64,000 nucleotides of DNA from CAYRGY01 sp964424075. GTDB taxonomy: Bacteria > Patescibacteriota > Gracilibacteria > UBA1369. This document shows, in pieces, positions 51,547 to 60,009 of the stretch. Both the position numbers and the translations under genes were made by a program. The first letter of the stretch is position 1, and each line of letters begins with the position of its first letter. The notes below the pieces were generated by a model. That model ran no database searches. It was given only the letters and a program-made list of their open reading frames with translations, and was not told where the DNA came from. The stretch lies in contig CAYRGY010000006.1 of the NCBI GenBank assembly GCA_964424075.1, positions 1 to 64,000 on the forward strand, in the 5' to 3' direction.

Positions 51547-53193
51547 CTAATTCCACATCTTTTCTTGATACTCTTCAACTACCCTATCAGTATTGAAATA
51601 GGTCATTAGAGCAATGGCCTCTTTCATACGACGAGCCCAATCTTCCGGATTATTATAATAAATATCAATCGCATCTTCCAGGCGCTCATAAAGCTCTTCA
51701 GCGTCTTGCAGATCAGGATCTGGGTGATAATGTACCATATTGTCCGTTCCAAAACCCCATCCGGCATCCGGTCGCATTTCCAGCCCTTCAATCCACCAAC
51801 CGTCCTTAATCGAAAGATTTAAACCACCATTCAAGCTGGCTTTCATTCCTGAAGTTCCGCTGGCTTCCATGGGCGAGATTGGATTGTTTAGCCAAATGTC
51901 TACACCTGTGACCAGTCGTTTAGCCACGTCCAGATTGTAATCTTCGCAAACAGCTACCCTTATTTGTCCGCGAAGTTCATTCGCAAACTCCATAATACTA
52001 TGCTTGGTATGCAGACAAAATGTGTTATCTCGTTGACATCGGGCGGCGAATACCAATTGTATTTTTCGATAACCCAAGCTGCGTAAGCGTTTTAGATTAT
52101 TGAAAATCAACTCCGGTCGCTTATATTCTACAAACCTACGCGCAAATCCAATTGTCAGAGTATTATCATCAAACAAATCATCTTGCACAATTCCTTCATT
52201 GAATGGGAAGAAGTTTTTATGTTCATTAATCCATTTCACTAGTGCTTTTTTATCTTTTTTCTTAGCTGCTCGCAGCTCCTCATTCGGTATTTTTGTAGGG
52301 GCTTTGTCAAAAACATCTGTCTTTTTCTTCCAATTGCCCAAATACTTCGTGAACAGTTTTGCCATATTCTCCGAAACCCAACGCGGATGATAAATACCAT
52401 TGGTCACATTCTGGAAATTTACCCATCTAAACATGTAACTGCATACTTCTTGATGCTTTTTAGATACACTGTTAGAGGCTTTACTTAAATTGAGAGCCAA
52501 CTCGGTCATCCCCAGACTTTTATGTGTAGCCAGCTTCTTAATATCCCAGGGAATCACATCGGGAATAGTTTTATAAACCAGTCCATAATCAAAATAATCA
52601 TGACCTGCTGTCACCGGAGTGTGAGTAGTAAAAGTACAATGTTCTTTCACTTTTTCATGATCAAAATTATAGCGTTTTAGCAATTCCAAAGTTAGCATAG
52701 CGGCATGGCCTTCATTCATATGATAATAGTCAACATCATAGCCCAATTTCTCCAAGGCTCTGACACCTCCAACACCCAAAAGATATTCCTGACAAAGACG
52801 TGTATACCAATTCGAAGTGTAAAGATGTTTAGTCAAATCATTATCCCAAGGCTTATTTTCCGGCCCATAGGTGCTCAGAAAAATTATCGGAATAGAATGT
52901 CCGGTTGCGCCTTTAAACTCCTTTTTATATAAACGAACCACTACTTCACGATGTTCTACTTTAAGAGTTATAGTCTCATCCAACAATTGCAGATGATGTT
53001 CCGGATTAAAGCCTCTGCTTAAGTCATCTTCCTGATGATAAATTAGAGAAACTCCTACTGCCGGCACGTGCAAGTCAGCCATTGATAAAATGATATCAGC
53101 GGCTAAAACACCCAGACCTCCAGCGTAATTGGGCATCTTGTCATCAAAGGCAAACTCCATGGAAAAGTATGCGACGCTTTTTTGTTTTGACAT
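51547..53193 (-). CDS. Short alpha-glucan phosphorylase
   Basis: The enzyme releases glucose-1-phosphate from alpha-glucans. Family motifs are AYFSMEFAF, NYAGGLGVLAAD near the start, HMNEGHAA, and EASGTSGMKASLNGG near 450, which holds the PLP-binding lysine. At 548 residues it is much shorter than E. coli GlgP (about 800), as in the compact alpha-glucan phosphorylase group that lacks the N-terminal regulatory region. It indicates use of a storage glucan, though no glycogen synthase is in this window. Confidence 0.92.
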   Translation of the reverse strand: MSKQKSVAYFSMEFAFDDKMPNYAGGLGVLAADIILSMADLHVPAVGVSLIYHQEDDLSRGFNPEHHLQLLDETITLKVEHREVVVRLYKKEFKGATGHSIPIIFLSTYGPENKPWDNDLTKHLYTSNWYTRLCQEYLLGVGGVRALEKLGYDVDYYHMNEGHAAMLTLELLKRYNFDHEKVKEHCTFTTHTPVTAGHDYFDYGLVYKTIPDVIPWDIKKLATHKSLGMTELALNLSKASNSVSKKHQEVCSYMFRWVNFQNVTNGIYHPRWVSENMAKLFTKYLGNWKKKTDVFDKAPTKIPNEELRAAKKKDKKALVKWINEHKNFFPFNEGIVQDDLFDDNTLTIGFARRFVEYKRPELIFNNLKRLRSLGYRKIQLVFAARCQRDNTFCLHTKHSIMEFANELRGQIRVAVCEDYNLDVAKRLVTGVDIWLNNPISPMEASGTSGMKASLNGGLNLSIKDGWWIEGLEMRPDAGWGFGTDNMVHYHPDPDLQDAEELYERLEDAIDIYYNNPEDWARRMKEAIALMTYFNTDRVVEEYQEKMWN

Positions 53194-53243
53194 GTTTTGA
53201 TATTACTAACACCTTATTATAACATGCATAAACAAAAATGTCA

Positions 53244-54203
53244 TCATTTCATCATGCTTACAATATCATCTGCAGCAACCGTCCGATTCATGGCAACTTT
53301 TTTAGCAAATATATCTGGCAAGCTCTGTCTCAAACGCCGATTTTCTTCTCTAATTTGTGGATAGCGAAAGGCTAAATATAGTCCTTTTAAGTTTGAATAG
53401 AGCAATGTAAGTATTTTCACAGTCCAGGGGAAATCGCTACTATAATTTTTTAGCAAAGTGACCCTATCACCTCGATAAGAATTAACAATTACCCACAGTG
53501 GTTTTTCTTTAAATTTATCAATTTGTCGATCGTGATAAACTGTCACGTCGTGATTAACGAAACCCTTGATACCACGCCATTGCAAGCGATAAGAAAGCTC
53601 TGAGTCATTTTTGTAATGCAACATTTCATCAAATAATTCATTTTTATATTTAATCAACTCAATAGCCGGCTTACTAATCATCATTAATGCGGCACTGCTT
53701 CCAAAAATATCTTTAACATCGTCATATTGTCCTTCATCTTCTTCTCCCTGCCCTATCTCAAAAAACCGATGAGCTTTAGTTATTCCTAAGCCAAAACTAT
53801 CAATGCGATTGGTAATTTTATTATTTCGATAATCCCAATACTTTGATTTACAGGTAGAAAAACCATATTCAGGATTACGCATCATCCCCCTGACCATCGA
53901 GGAAACCAGATCTCGCGGATATAGCATGTCATTGCTAACCATCAGCAAGAAATCCCCAGTCATCATTTCGGCCAATTTATTCATTCCTCCACCATGCATT
54001 AAATTTGGACCTTTCATCATAACCGCTTTTTCCGCAATTTGAGGAAACTGTTTTTGAATGAATTCACTTGCACTCCAAATTCCTTCCTCCTGATCCAAGA
54101 GAAGATATTCAATATCATTATGATCTTGATTGAACAAAGTTGGCAAGGATTGCTCCAGATATTTAGTGCCATTTAAGATTAAAGCTACAGTAACTTTGTG
54201 CAT
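53244..54203 (-). CDS. Family 2 glycosyltransferase-like protein
   Basis: A GT-A-type start (VTVALILNGTKYLEQSLPTL), a segment with LLMVSNDMLYPRD that supplies the DxD-like position, and a C-terminal helical part that could be amphipathic support a family 2 glycosyltransferase. It is 319 residues long. It probably acts on surface polysaccharide together with the neighbouring transferase, though the phosphorylase gene lies between them. Confidence 0.8.
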   Translation of the reverse strand: MHKVTVALILNGTKYLEQSLPTLFNQDHNDIEYLLLDQEEGIWSASEFIQKQFPQIAEKAVMMKGPNLMHGGGMNKLAEMMTGDFLLMVSNDMLYPRDLVSSMVRGMMRNPEYGFSTCKSKYWDYRNNKITNRIDSFGLGITKAHRFFEIGQGEEDEGQYDDVKDIFGSSAALMMISKPAIELIKYKNELFDEMLHYKNDSELSYRLQWRGIKGFVNHDVTVYHDRQIDKFKEKPLWVIVNSYRGDRVTLLKNYSSDFPWTVKILTLLYSNLKGLYLAFRYPQIREENRRLRQSLPDIFAKKVAMNRTVAADDIVSMMK

Positions 54204-54256
54204 ATCTATTAAAAAGGTAATAACACTTTGAACTAATCTACCTGCCTTGTAAAGAA

Positions 54257-55237
54257 CTAGCTTTCGTTTAATTTAGTAAACTCATCATTGTATTTACTCA
54301 TCAAAAATTTATGCTCAGGCATAAACATTCTTAGAGCTTCAAGAATACGCTGCAGATAATATCCATTTAATTCTTGGGGAGTAATTATGTGAAGGAAGGC
54401 TGCCATTTCAGCAACTTCTTCTCTAAAGCTGTTTTCCAAAGATTCCATTTTTTGGCGATCAACTACCTCATTCTCTTCAGTATTGTGATCCATCCTAAGT
54501 TTTGATGAGGCTAATGACAATCTCACCAATTGTTCTTCAAACAAAGTTTCTGTTAGTAGTCTATTGATATCTTTAATTCTTTTAAAAGGATAACTATTTT
54601 CACTACTTAAATCACCAATTTTTGAGTCATTTAGCAATCTTCTGAATTGATGCATATACTCAGCTCTTGCTTCCATCAAAATACTGCTGATCATTTGACC
54701 ATGATCAAATTTCCATGAAGCGGACAATAAGGTTTGCAGTTCTAATGAATCAAGAGGCGTTGTGCCAGTAATTTGTTTCAGATAAGGGTTTTCTCTAATC
54801 TCAGCAATAGTTTCATCAATTTTTAATCTACCTGCAATGCCTGGCCCAACATCTCTAATTAATTTGCGTGCTTTTTTCCTAATAGCAAGCAGAAGTTCAT
54901 CAATATTATCAACATCCCAAAAGAGCCTCATAATTAAAAACTCCTCATTGTTAACTACTTCATCTTCAACCTCTGACTCTGCTCTGAGAATAGCTTCAAC
55001 AAAATCCATCATATAATTTCTGATATATAGTCTTTCAGCTGAAACTCCCGGCACCTCTGGAGAATTCATAATAAAGCCTTTTCTCTTCATACTTTGGCGC
55101 ATGTAGCTCATGACCAGTCTGGGCACATTATCAAATGCTGCAACGCTTTTTTGATTTAAAAGTGAAGCAAACTTTATCAGCAAATCGATCAGGCTGCTAT
55201 TCTCAGGTATATCTATCCTGTTTTCGAGTTGTTCCAT
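54257..55237 (-). CDS. Hypothetical helical protein
   Basis: I do not recognise this 326-residue protein. It is predicted almost wholly helical, acidic, without signal peptide or membrane segments. Charged segments such as LLLAIRKKARKLIRDVG suggest a scaffold or regulatory role, but nothing specific. It has no close neighbours on its strand; tRNA-Gly lies upstream on the other strand. Confidence 0.6.
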   Translation of the reverse strand: MEQLENRIDIPENSSLIDLLIKFASLLNQKSVAAFDNVPRLVMSYMRQSMKRKGFIMNSPEVPGVSAERLYIRNYMMDFVEAILRAESEVEDEVVNNEEFLIMRLFWDVDNIDELLLAIRKKARKLIRDVGPGIAGRLKIDETIAEIRENPYLKQITGTTPLDSLELQTLLSASWKFDHGQMISSILMEARAEYMHQFRRLLNDSKIGDLSSENSYPFKRIKDINRLLTETLFEEQLVRLSLASSKLRMDHNTEENEVVDRQKMESLENSFREEVAEMAAFLHIITPQELNGYYLQRILEALRMFMPEHKFLMSKYNDEFTKLNES

Positions 55238-55341
55238 AATAATTAATAAGAACTAATTAAAGCACAAACGGTGTAAAAGTCAAAGATGTTTTCATTGCTA
55301 TTCGCTAAAAAATTTATAAAATATGCACACCATAACAAAGT

Positions 55342-55415
55342 GCGGTATTAGTACAGTGGTAGTACGCGGCCTTGCCAAGGCTGAGGCACGAGTTCAATTC
55401 TCGTATACCGCTCCA
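55342..55415 (+). tRNA. tRNA-Gly (anticodon GCC)
   Basis: The sequence folds as a complete tRNA: acceptor stem GCGGTAT with ATACCGC, a D arm, an anticodon arm with loop TTGCCAA giving anticodon GCC, the TTCAATTC T-loop, and an encoded CCA at 55413-55415. The stop codon of the PLD-family gene on the other strand begins at the next base. Confidence 0.95.
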
Positions 55416-56621
55416 TTACAAGCTTTCTAGATAAGACTCAAAGAAATTAGTGAATTTTGCAGCAATTTCCGGGTTTCTAATAATCAAAAAATTCTCATCA
55501 CTAATAAAGAACCCGTTATAGGTCCAGTTAGCAGTGCCGGTCAGTACAGTTTCACCGTCAATAATCATATTATGATGATGGAAGATTGAGTATTCCCCTA
55601 ATTCAGTCACATTTTCTTCTCCTCCCAGCAACAATTGGAAATTGTCTTCCAAATTCTGCTTGCTAATCGATTTTAATAGATACTGGTAGCTAGAATCATC
55701 TAAATCTGCTGTAAGGCGGTCAACTATAAGTCTAATTTTCACACCATTTCTTGCCTGATTGAGCAGAGCGCTGGTAATAGTATATGAGTCTAGAATAGTC
55801 ATACCTATATCAATTTGTTCTTCGGCCTCATAAATCAAATCAACAACTCTATCTTGCACAGAGTGTTTCAAACGTCCCGGAGAGAACCATATTTCTACGA
55901 TTGATCCATCCACAAAGCTAATTTTTTCCATCCAAGGGCTATATGACCAATCCAAATATTTTTTACGGCCGAATTTCCCCGATTTTAAGCGTTTAAATTC
56001 ATCATGGTAAGCTTGAATAATTTCCTCATTTCTTATTTCCAGTAAAATATTCGGGTCCAAATCTTCTTGATAGGCAGACCAATTCCAGGTGCCAGTCATC
56101 AAGACTTCGTTTTGAGTATCCGGGTCAAAAATTGCATATTTATGATGCATTAAGTAATGCTCATTCCCTTCACGATTCATTCCTGCATATTCAATATTAA
56201 TTAAATCCTTATAATCTCGCATAAAATCTTCCATATCAGGCCCTTTGCTGGCCTCATAAAGTAGTTCAACTCGCACTCCTCTTTGTGCTGCCTCAGCCAA
56301 GGCAGAGCGAATGCTTTCCAAATTGAATGCATACATCGCTATCAGAATTTCCTCTTCAGCACTATCGATTGACTCAATAATTTTTGCCTGAAAGCTCTCA
56401 CCTTCAGCTCCATAATTATCATAAACATTAACATTTAATGCCTGTTGACTTTCTCCGGCATGAACCGGTCTCACAAATTCCTGCATTGACCAGTTCTGTA
56501 GCCATTTTGGGGAAAACATAGACAATCCCACACTAGCAAATAGGAAAAACAAATATGCTAAAATGGCTTGCGATCTATATTTCTTCCAGATTATCTGTAG
56601 TAAGTTGGTACTGTTTTGCAT
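55416..56621 (-). CDS. PLD-family phosphodiesterase, membrane-anchored or secreted
   Basis: One hydrophobic segment (about residues 15-35) precedes two phospholipase D-type repeats. The first has the intact HxKx4D motif (HHKYAIFD, about 162-169). The second reads HHHNMIID followed by GTANWTYNG, so the usual lysine is replaced by His while the trailing GxxNW motif stays. Members act as nucleases or phospholipid enzymes; an outside nuclease is possible. The gene overlaps the ABC transporter gene by 47 nt and ends against tRNA-Gly. Confidence 0.8.
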   Translation of the reverse strand: MQNSTNLLQIIWKKYRSQAILAYLFFLFASVGLSMFSPKWLQNWSMQEFVRPVHAGESQQALNVNVYDNYGAEGESFQAKIIESIDSAEEEILIAMYAFNLESIRSALAEAAQRGVRVELLYEASKGPDMEDFMRDYKDLINIEYAGMNREGNEHYLMHHKYAIFDPDTQNEVLMTGTWNWSAYQEDLDPNILLEIRNEEIIQAYHDEFKRLKSGKFGRKKYLDWSYSPWMEKISFVDGSIVEIWFSPGRLKHSVQDRVVDLIYEAEEQIDIGMTILDSYTITSALLNQARNGVKIRLIVDRLTADLDDSSYQYLLKSISKQNLEDNFQLLLGGEENVTELGEYSIFHHHNMIIDGETVLTGTANWTYNGFFISDENFLIIRNPEIAAKFTNFFESYLESL

Positions 56622-58284
56622 TATTCAGCTTAAATTTTGAATTTTCAGTAAAAATAATCACTCTACTTGGCCCCAAATCATTAATCATTGTTTCCCAATC
56701 CAAATTTTGAGCGGTAGTCACCTGATCAACCAAAGTATGATCAAAAACAATAATTTCATATTTATTTACTAGTAAATGTGCCAGATTGACCAGAAACCAT
56801 TCATAGTCGGAAAAGTTTTCCACAAAAACTTTACGCGCGAACAGGTTTTTATTGAGCAGTAATGGTTTTAAATACGGATACTTACTCAATTTACCAAATA
56901 GCCCGGCAAAATCCGGCGCATCAATTTTACTCTCGGATTTTCCAGTAAGAAACTCGATTAAAGTAACATTGTTTAGTCTTTGTATGGTTGCCAAATAGCG
57001 CTTAATGGATTTGGCTGCCCAAGTATGCGAGCCATATTGATGCCCCCCAATATATACGTTTAAACTATTAATCTCTTTCTGACCGACAATGTATTGAGCT
57101 AGGGTAGATTTGCCACTTGATTCATTTCCACAAATAACTACTTTGCCATTGGCACCAATTTCCACTTTAAAATTTCTAATCACTTTTCCAAAACGAGAAA
57201 TTTTAACCCTTTTTCCTTTCAGCAACAATTTCTTGTTACCTAGCTGAAAAGCTTTCTGCTGTTTTCGCATTTTTTGCACGGAGAAATCTGGTGTTGCAAT
57301 TTTAATACCCAAGAAAAATGGCTCAAAATATAGGCCAGCTTGCACCATGTGATAAATCAACTTAGAAAAAAACGCGAACAGTATTCCCGTAAGTAGTAAA
57401 TCATTCCAAGATTGAAAACTGAAAATTGGATAGGCGCTTTGAATTAAATAGGCTAAGAATCCCAATATTATAAATACAGCCCAAATAATTCGATTAGACA
57501 TTTTAAACCACATTTCTCTACGCATTCGAAAATGGGCATCCAAGTCCAAATAAGTTTTCATTTCACTATTCCTATCAACTTCCAAATTCATCGCCTGCAC
57601 GTATTTGCGGTTAACTGTATTTTTATACAAATGATTCAAAATACGCATATTGTAAGTTTGCTCTCTGCTAATAAAAAATCTGCCAATCAGTGAAGCGAAA
57701 TAGAAAACCAGCACTAAAAGTGGCAAAGCAAGTACCAACATTATTAAGGCATTTTGATGATAAACCGCTGCCACTATCAATAGAGCAATATAGAGCAAAA
57801 CCCCTTTTGCACCTTCTAATAGCACATTTTCCAGTCCCATTTTCAGCAATTGCGCATGATACAGAATTTTTGTGAAAACTTTAGAGCCTGTATTGGGACG
57901 AGCCATCAACTTTCGATCTAAAATCCTGCGAAACCAGTCATGTCTAACTTTGACGTATAGGCGAAAAACAATTTTTTGACCTAGTCTGAAAATCCAAAAA
58001 CTTAGCACCAGATAGGCCGCCACGATTGCAGTCATTATACCTACAGCGACAATTAACTGTCCTAATGGTAAAAACTCTAAATACTTGGAAATAACACTTT
58101 CCAATACAAGTACCAACAAGACAGTCAAAATGGCCTCTACGAAACTCAGAACAATAAAACCACCAATATATTGTTTATTTTTTTTCCAATAGTTGCGCAA
58201 ATAAGTCCATTGGGCTTTTTTCATTGGATTATAGCGGTATTCCATCCGCAATCTACTTAATTCACCGGCAATTTTTGTATCCAT
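56575..58284 (-). CDS. ABC exporter-type protein with degenerate ATPase
   Basis: I use the ATG of MDTKIAGELS (58284); an upstream in-frame start at 58326 would add 14 residues. About six membrane helices (roughly 40-315) are followed by a nucleotide-binding domain with a good Walker A (GNESSGKST, about 386-394). The signature LSGGQ is replaced by FSDYE, and Walker B reads YEIIVFDHT, so the catalytic Glu is His. ATP binding is plausible but hydrolysis is doubtful. It overlaps the PLD gene and is divergent from the RT-linked RNA. Confidence 0.75.
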   Translation of the reverse strand: MDTKIAGELSRLRMEYRYNPMKKAQWTYLRNYWKKNKQYIGGFIVLSFVEAILTVLLVLVLESVISKYLEFLPLGQLIVAVGIMTAIVAAYLVLSFWIFRLGQKIVFRLYVKVRHDWFRRILDRKLMARPNTGSKVFTKILYHAQLLKMGLENVLLEGAKGVLLYIALLIVAAVYHQNALIMLVLALPLLVLVFYFASLIGRFFISREQTYNMRILNHLYKNTVNRKYVQAMNLEVDRNSEMKTYLDLDAHFRMRREMWFKMSNRIIWAVFIILGFLAYLIQSAYPIFSFQSWNDLLLTGILFAFFSKLIYHMVQAGLYFEPFFLGIKIATPDFSVQKMRKQQKAFQLGNKKLLLKGKRVKISRFGKVIRNFKVEIGANGKVVICGNESSGKSTLAQYIVGQKEINSLNVYIGGHQYGSHTWAAKSIKRYLATIQRLNNVTLIEFLTGKSESKIDAPDFAGLFGKLSKYPYLKPLLLNKNLFARKVFVENFSDYEWFLVNLAHLLVNKYEIIVFDHTLVDQVTTAQNLDWETMINDLGPSRVIIFTENSKFKLNNAKQYQLTTDNLEEI

Positions 58285-58376
58285 TAGTATGATTAATCTT
58301 GCAATTTTAGCATAAAATGCCATCAATAACCATCTGTCGATATTTACATATGTGGCAAAAGATGATAAATTATCTG

Positions 58377-58737
58377 GATGACCTTTGAAACAATAATCAT
58401 GAATCTATCCGTTTATACATTGGATAGATGAGCACTCAAAACTCTGTGGCTGCAAAAAATATTGCTGACGAGTGCCGGCTTTTGCAGTGGCAGAGTATTG
58501 CAAACATCCTCAAGCCATAAACCTATCTCAGGCCATCTTAACCTATGAAAGAACCTTCCATAACCACCAAGCCAGCAAGGGCGAACCTAGGGCTCCCGCC
58601 CTAGATCCACCCCAGCAGACTTGAACCTATCTTTTGTAAGGTTAATTCAGACCGTCAATCGGTATCCAGGCGTCCGGACATTTGCTCACTGATGTAGGGC
58701 CTTTTCAACCCTACATATTATTGTTTCAAGGGTTGTC
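58377..58737 (+). ncRNA. RT-associated structured RNA with 21-bp terminal helix
   Basis: The region between the ABC and RT genes folds as one closed RNA. Its ends, 58377-58397 and 58717-58737, pair over 21 bp with only three G-U pairs and no bulges. Inside: an 8-bp hairpin (58403-58410 with 58422-58429); a pseudoknot in which stem ACTCTG...CAGAGT and CTGCAAAA...TTTTGCAG (58441-58457 with 58480-58496) carries in its loop GAGTGC (58470-58475), complementary to GCACTC (58432-58437); the perfect hairpin 58587-58604; and an 8-bp stem 58692-58699 with 58709-58716, stacked on the terminal helix. AACCTAT occurs three times. It ends 19 nt before the RT start. Retron-like placement; class unknown. Confidence 0.8.
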
Positions 58738-58756
58738 AAAAAGAAAAAACTAACAG

Positions 58757-59944
58757 ATGTTCAAACAAATAATTGCCAAATCAAATTTGAAACTTGCTTA
58801 CTTAGAGCTCTACGAGCGCTTTTTGCTGCAATGTAAGACTGCCAGATATAGCGGGCATGATAATTGCACTATTGATCAGGTTGAGCCGTTCTTAGACGAG
58901 ATGCTCGACTTGGCTCACTATGAATTGACTAATTTAATTACACCAAAACCTGCTCAATACCATTCTATTCCTAAACCAAATGGCGGAACCAGGGAAATAT
59001 ATCTGCTTCCCATTAGTGAACGAATTAAGCTGCAGGCAATTTATCGACATTTGGAACCATTCATCGATAAACAAATTTCCAATCATGTTTACTCTTATCG
59101 CTCCGCTCGAACTGTTTACCACGCCCTTCGCAGTACCAGGCGATTTTATTTTAAAAACTATAATCAGAATTATTGGGTCTATAAAACCGATATATCTGAC
59201 TACGCCAATCAAGTGGACCATCAAATATTTTTGGAAAGAATGGAGCAAATGGGAGTGGACAAGCAAACTCTGGGCTTAATTGAGTTATATTTGAAGAATA
59301 CACTAATTAAGAATGGGGAAATCATTGAACCGCAAAAGGGCATTTTGCAGGGTAGCACTCTTGCCAGTTTGGTATACAACGCATATGTGAAAGACCTTGA
59401 TTTTCAAATCAGTAAACAAGTCGATTTTTATCGGCGTGTCGGAGACGATATGCTAATCATTCATCACAATAAAAATGAATTAGCTCAAACAATCGAGCAG
59501 ATTAATCAATTTATTGAGGACTCCAGATTAGAATTAAAACCCTCTAAAACAATTTTTCAACCCATCACTGAACCATTCGACTATCTGGGCTTACAATTTG
59601 AAAAAGGAAAGATTTCCATTCCGCCTCAAAAAGTTAGAAAACTGATTGATAAAATTAAAAAAATGGTAGCTGCAAAACAAAATTTAAAACTACAAAAACT
59701 GCAAAGTGTACTGCAAATTAAATCTTCAGGTTGGTCACAATACTTTCTAAGCTATCTATTTGCTTATAATTTAGTAACTGACTATCAACAATTGAAATCT
59801 ATTTCCAGACACATCAATAACATTCTGGCTGTAGCTTTAGGTGGTGGCCACACCTGGGCCAAGCTAAGAAAGGGCTATGCAAAGCTTCATCAAATCCGAT
59901 TCAAGTCGTTTTTTCAACACTTTAAGAAAATCACCAAACTTTAA
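58757..59944 (+). CDS. Reverse transcriptase of an unassigned group
   Basis: The 395-residue protein has the RT palm and fingers: HSIPKPNGGTREI (69-81), catalytic Asp in DISDYAN (Asp 145), KGILQGSTLASL (194-205), the active-site VGDD (228-231; the usual Tyr/Phe is Val), KPSKT (261-265), and YLGLQFEKGKISIPPQK (276-292), followed by a helical thumb that ends at LHQIRFKSF. All three catalytic Asp residues are present, so it is likely active. Retron-type NAxxH and VTG motifs are not evident, nor is an intron endonuclease domain. It lies directly after a structured RNA and shares no operon partner. Candidates: a DRT/UG-type, retron-related or domesticated RT. Confidence 0.88.
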   Translation: MFKQIIAKSNLKLAYLELYERFLLQCKTARYSGHDNCTIDQVEPFLDEMLDLAHYELTNLITPKPAQYHSIPKPNGGTREIYLLPISERIKLQAIYRHLEPFIDKQISNHVYSYRSARTVYHALRSTRRFYFKNYNQNYWVYKTDISDYANQVDHQIFLERMEQMGVDKQTLGLIELYLKNTLIKNGEIIEPQKGILQGSTLASLVYNAYVKDLDFQISKQVDFYRRVGDDMLIIHHNKNELAQTIEQINQFIEDSRLELKPSKTIFQPITEPFDYLGLQFEKGKISIPPQKVRKLIDKIKKMVAAKQNLKLQKLQSVLQIKSSGWSQYFLSYLFAYNLVTDYQQLKSISRHINNILAVALGGGHTWAKLRKGYAKLHQIRFKSFFQHFKKITKL

Positions 59945-59947
59945 ACT

Positions 59948-59975
59948 TTGCAAAAATGCAGAAAAGTGGTACAAT
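59948..59975 (+). promoter_or_regulatory. Promoter of the SLH stalk protein
   Basis: TTGCAA (59948-59953), a 16-bp spacer and TACAAT (59970-59975), placed just after the RT stop codon and 34 bp before the next ATG. Confidence 0.7.
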
Positions 59976-60009
59976 TAAGAAATGCAAATTAAAAACTAAT
60001 TAAACAAAA

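Noticed and set aside
58757..59944. Diversity-generating retroelement
   Set aside because: The RT lacks the DGR-type motif 4 pattern, and I saw no adjacent template/variable repeat pair with adenine-specific differences or an Avd-like gene.
58377..59944. Group II intron
   Set aside because: No domain V-like hairpin, no GUGYG 5' end, and no HNH endonuclease domain on the RT. The RNA lies upstream of the gene and does not surround it.
58377..59944. Ordinary retron
   Set aside because: The layout fits, but the NAxxH and VTG motifs of retron RTs are not evident, and no partner effector follows the RT. Kept as a possibility, not as a call.
55342..59944. tRNA-linked integrated element with att repeats
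   Set aside because: I looked for a copy of the tRNA-Gly 3' end downstream to 61 kb and found none, and no integrase gene is present.
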